From positions 1 through 7,097 of the forward strand of contig JADDQT010000104.1 in the NCBI GenBank assembly GCA_016781225.1: a stretch of DNA of 7,097 bases, given 5' to 3'. This DNA is from Actinomycetota bacterium. Its GTDB lineage: Bacteria; Actinomycetota; Acidimicrobiia; Acidimicrobiales; GCA-2861595. Numbering within the stretch: position 1 is the first letter of the stretch; every line of letters starts with the position of its first letter. This document shows, in pieces, positions 5,717 through 7,097 of this stretch. The notes under the pieces are model-generated. The model saw only the letters and a list, made by a program, of their open reading frames with translations. It had not been told where the DNA came from and did no database searches. Both the position numbers and the translations under genes were made by a program.

Positions 5717-5723
5717 GGCGTGC

Positions 5724-6170
5724 ATGGAGCCCGTGCTGGCCGTGCCGGTGGTGCAGCTCGACCCCGAGCTGCCGCTGCCCGCCTACGGATGGGAGCACGA
5801 CGCCGGCGCCGACCTGGTGGCCAGCGAGGACGTCACGCTGGCGCCGTCGGGAGGGCGGGGCCTGGTGGGCACCGGAGTGGCGGTGGCCATCCCCGAGGGC
5901 TACGCCGGCTTCGTCCAGCCTCGGAGCGGCCTGGCCCTGCGCCACGGCGTCACCTGCCTCAACACTCCGGGCCTGATCGACTCCGGCTACCGCGACGAGC
6001 TGCGGGTGCTGCTGGTGAACACCGATCCGCAGCACCCGTACGAGGTTCGCCGGGGCGACCGCATCGCCCAGCTCGTGATCCAACGAGTCGAACGGGCCGC
6101 GTTCACCGTCATCTCCGAGCTGCCTCCGAGCGGGCGCCGCTCGGGAGGCTTCGGCTCCACGGGGATCTGA
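5724..6170 (+). CDS. dut: dUTP diphosphatase (trimeric dUTPase)
   Basis: This enzyme hydrolyses dUTP to dUMP and diphosphate, keeping uracil out of DNA and supplying dUMP for thymidylate synthesis. The 148 residues contain all five motifs of the trimeric family in order: I, A-G-A-D-L (27-31); II, P-R-S-G-L-A-L-R-H-G (66-75); III, N-T-P-G-L-I-D-S-G-Y-R-D-E-L (80-93), with catalytic Asp86 and the sugar-stacking Tyr89; IV, R-G-D-R-I-A-Q-L-V-I (110-119); V, R-S-G-G-F-G-S-T-G (139-147), the flexible P-loop-like tail that closes over the substrate. The length is normal and nothing is missing. ATG 5724 gives the usual short N-terminus; the upstream open frame is antisense to orn. The DNA glycosylase gene starts 4 nt after the stop, so the two genes are almost certainly one transcript. 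Confidence 0.96.
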   Translation: MEPVLAVPVVQLDPELPLPAYGWEHDAGADLVASEDVTLAPSGGRGLVGTGVAVAIPEGYAGFVQPRSGLALRHGVTCLNTPGLIDSGYRDELRVLLVNTDPQHPYEVRRGDRIAQLVIQRVERAAFTVISELPPSGRRSGGFGSTGI

Positions 6171-6174
6171 GGAC

Positions 6175-7035
6175 GTGCCCGAGCTGCCCGAAGTGGAGTC
6201 GCTCGCTGGGTTCCTGGCCGAAAGGGCGACGGGCCGGACCATCGAGGCCGCGGAACTGGTCGCCTTCGCCGCCCTGAAGACGTTCGACCCCCCACTGGAC
6301 GCCCTGGCCGGATGCACGATCACCGGCTGCGGTCGGAGGGGGAAGTTCCTGCTGGTGCACGCCGATCCGCATTGGCTCGTCCTTCATCTGGCCCGGGGTG
6401 GCTGGGTGAGGTGGAACGACGCCCTCCCACCTGGGAGGGCCAAGCCGGGAAAGGGACCGCTGGCCCTGCGGGTGCGCCTCGATGGGGGAGCGGGGTTCGA
6501 CGTCACCGAGGCCGGTACCGAGAAGCGTCTGGCCGCCTACGTGGTGGACGCGCCCGACGAGGTGGAAGGGATCGCCCGCCTCGGTCCCGATCCCCTCGAC
6601 CCCGCCTTCGACGCCGCTGCCCTGCGGGCGGCACTGGGCGAGCAGGGTGGCCAGCTCAAGGCCGCACTTACGACTCAGACGGCGGTGGCCGGGGTGGGCA
6701 ATGCCTACTCCGACGAGGCGCTGCACGTCGCTCGGTTGTCGCCTTTCAAGTCCGCAGCCAGCCTGAGCGAGGAGGAGGCGAAGCGGCTGCACGGGGCCCT
6801 CGTCGAGGTGCTCTCCGACGCCGTCGCTCGCAGCGCAGGACTTCCCGCAGCCGGTCTCAAGAAGGAGAAGAAGTCCGGCATGCGGGTCCACGGCCGCGCC
6901 GGCCAGCCGTGCCCGGTGTGCGGCGACAGCGTGCGGGAGGTCTCCTTCGCCACCAAGTCGCTCCAGTACTGCCCCACATGCCAGACCGGAGGCAAGGTTC
7001 TGGCCGACCGCCGCCTGTCCCGTCTGCTCAAGTAG
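6175..7035 (+). CDS. Fpg/Nei-family DNA glycosylase (MutM-like)
   Basis: This is a base-excision repair enzyme of 286 residues. It starts M-P-E-L-P-E-V-E, so the catalytic N-terminal Pro and following Glu are present once Met is removed, as is Lys57 in R-R-G-K-F-L-L. The helix-two-turn-helix is T-Q-T-A-V-A-G-V-G-N-A-Y-S-D-E-A-L (167-183). A C-terminal zinc finger has C246-x2-C249-x16-C266-x2-C269. It differs from classical 8-oxoguanine MutM: the D-P-R-R-F-G loop is replaced by G-T-E-K-R-L-A-A (114-121), the void-filling Met is not kept in H-L-A-R-G-G (71-76), and the zinc-finger Arg is Lys261 in K-S-L-Q-Y-C. These traits resemble an actinobacterial Fpg/Nei subgroup whose lesion preference is not clear from sequence, so no gene symbol is given. 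GTG 6175 is fixed by the invariant P-E start; GAGGA lies just before it, overlapping the dut stop. Confidence 0.92.
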   Translation: MPELPEVESLAGFLAERATGRTIEAAELVAFAALKTFDPPLDALAGCTITGCGRRGKFLLVHADPHWLVLHLARGGWVRWNDALPPGRAKPGKGPLALRVRLDGGAGFDVTEAGTEKRLAAYVVDAPDEVEGIARLGPDPLDPAFDAAALRAALGEQGGQLKAALTTQTAVAGVGNAYSDEALHVARLSPFKSAASLSEEEAKRLHGALVEVLSDAVARSAGLPAAGLKKEKKSGMRVHGRAGQPCPVCGDSVREVSFATKSLQYCPTCQTGGKVLADRRLSRLLK

Positions 7036-7063
7036 CGGCTGCCGGCGGGGAACCAGCCGCCGG
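7035..7063 (+). terminator. Inverted repeats after the glycosylase gene, possible terminator
   Basis: Two GC-rich stems can form directly after the stop. GCGGCTG (7035-7041) pairs with CAGCCGC (7054-7060) around a 12-nt loop, or CCGGCGG (7042-7048) pairs with CCGCCGG (7057-7063) around an 8-nt loop. They share the right arm and are mutually exclusive. There is no T-run after either, so it is not a classical intrinsic terminator, though U-less hairpins are often proposed in actinomycetes. Confidence 0.35.
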
Positions 7064-7069
7064 GAGGGG

Positions 7070-7075
7070 TAAGGT
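7070..7075 (+). promoter_or_regulatory. Possible -10 box (TAAGGT) for a gene beyond the right edge
   Basis: TAAGGT fits TANNNT and follows the inverted repeats after the glycosylase stop. A GTG lies at 7092-7094, 16 nt later, but too little sequence remains to know whether it opens a gene. The call rests on the hexamer and its position only. Confidence 0.2.
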
Positions 7076-7097
7076 TGGCGTCGCTGCGGACGTGGCT

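Noticed and set aside
5238..5723. Upstream extension of the dUTPase frame
   Set aside because: It is antisense to orn, which has a full DEDDh catalytic set; ATG 5724 gives the normal dUTPase length.
5700..6323. Upstream extension of the orn frame on the minus strand
   Set aside because: It is antisense to dut and the start of the glycosylase gene; Orn proteins begin only a few residues before the first catalytic Asp.
6109..6891. Minus-strand open frame of 260 codons across the glycosylase
   Set aside because: It is a shadow of the Fpg/Nei gene, with no recognisable domain and biased composition.
1..7097. CRISPR arrays, tRNA or rRNA genes, insertion sequences, toxin-antitoxin or defence operons
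   Set aside because: No regularly spaced repeats, cloverleaf-like sequences, transposase motifs or long terminal inverted repeats were seen on reading both strands. The window is filled by metabolic, membrane and repair genes, so I do not claim a new defence or mobile system.

Overview
This is a high-GC, gene-dense bacterial window with many GTG starts, almost no intergenic space and mycobacterial-type TANNNT -10 boxes close to start codons. That combination suggests an actinomycete. The F0 c-subunit sequence and the Fpg/Nei subfamily fit Actinomycetota, possibly Acidimicrobiia, but this placement is inference. I see no CRISPR array, tRNA, rRNA, phage or insertion sequence. Most of the window reads as ordinary chromosomal backbone with a few oddities.

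Layout, left to right. (1) The 3' end of an Asp-box (BNR-like) repeat protein, followed after 9 nt by a small membrane protein with a bacterial PH-like domain, both on +. (2) A lone F0F1 ATP synthase c-subunit gene on -, with a signal-peptide-like N-terminus and none of the other atp genes nearby. (3) Divergent from it, a large GT-C (GT39/ArnT-like) membrane glycosyltransferase on +. (4) A convergent class-C beta-lactamase-family serine hydrolase on -. (5) Divergent from that, a CrtO-type acyltransferase (glycosyl-4,4'-diaponeurosporenoate acyltransferase family) on +. (6) A truncated DUF1697 remnant on -, whose GTG start overlaps the stop of oligoribonuclease (orn, also -). (7) Divergent from orn across only 24 bp, dUTPase (dut) on +, then an Fpg/Nei-family DNA glycosylase 4 nt downstream of dut. 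A strong inverted repeat follows the glycosylase.

The coherent functional theme is at the right end. dUTPase keeps uracil out of DNA, the Fpg/Nei-type enzyme excises damaged bases, and oligoribonuclease clears 2-5 nt RNAs, so the block is a small nucleotide-hygiene cluster. The most interesting regulatory structure is the orn/dut gap. Two TANNNT -10 hexamers face in opposite directions and share one TA dinucleotide, and each sits exactly 7 nt from its own start codon. This predicts nested divergent promoters giving leaderless mRNAs for both genes. Similar boxes 6-8 nt from the starts of the serine hydrolase and the ATP synthase c gene suggest leaderless expression is common here. The other points worth a second look are the orphan c subunit with an unusual Glu-Asn-Pro polar loop, and the broken DUF1697 gene, which may mark an old rearrangement junction.
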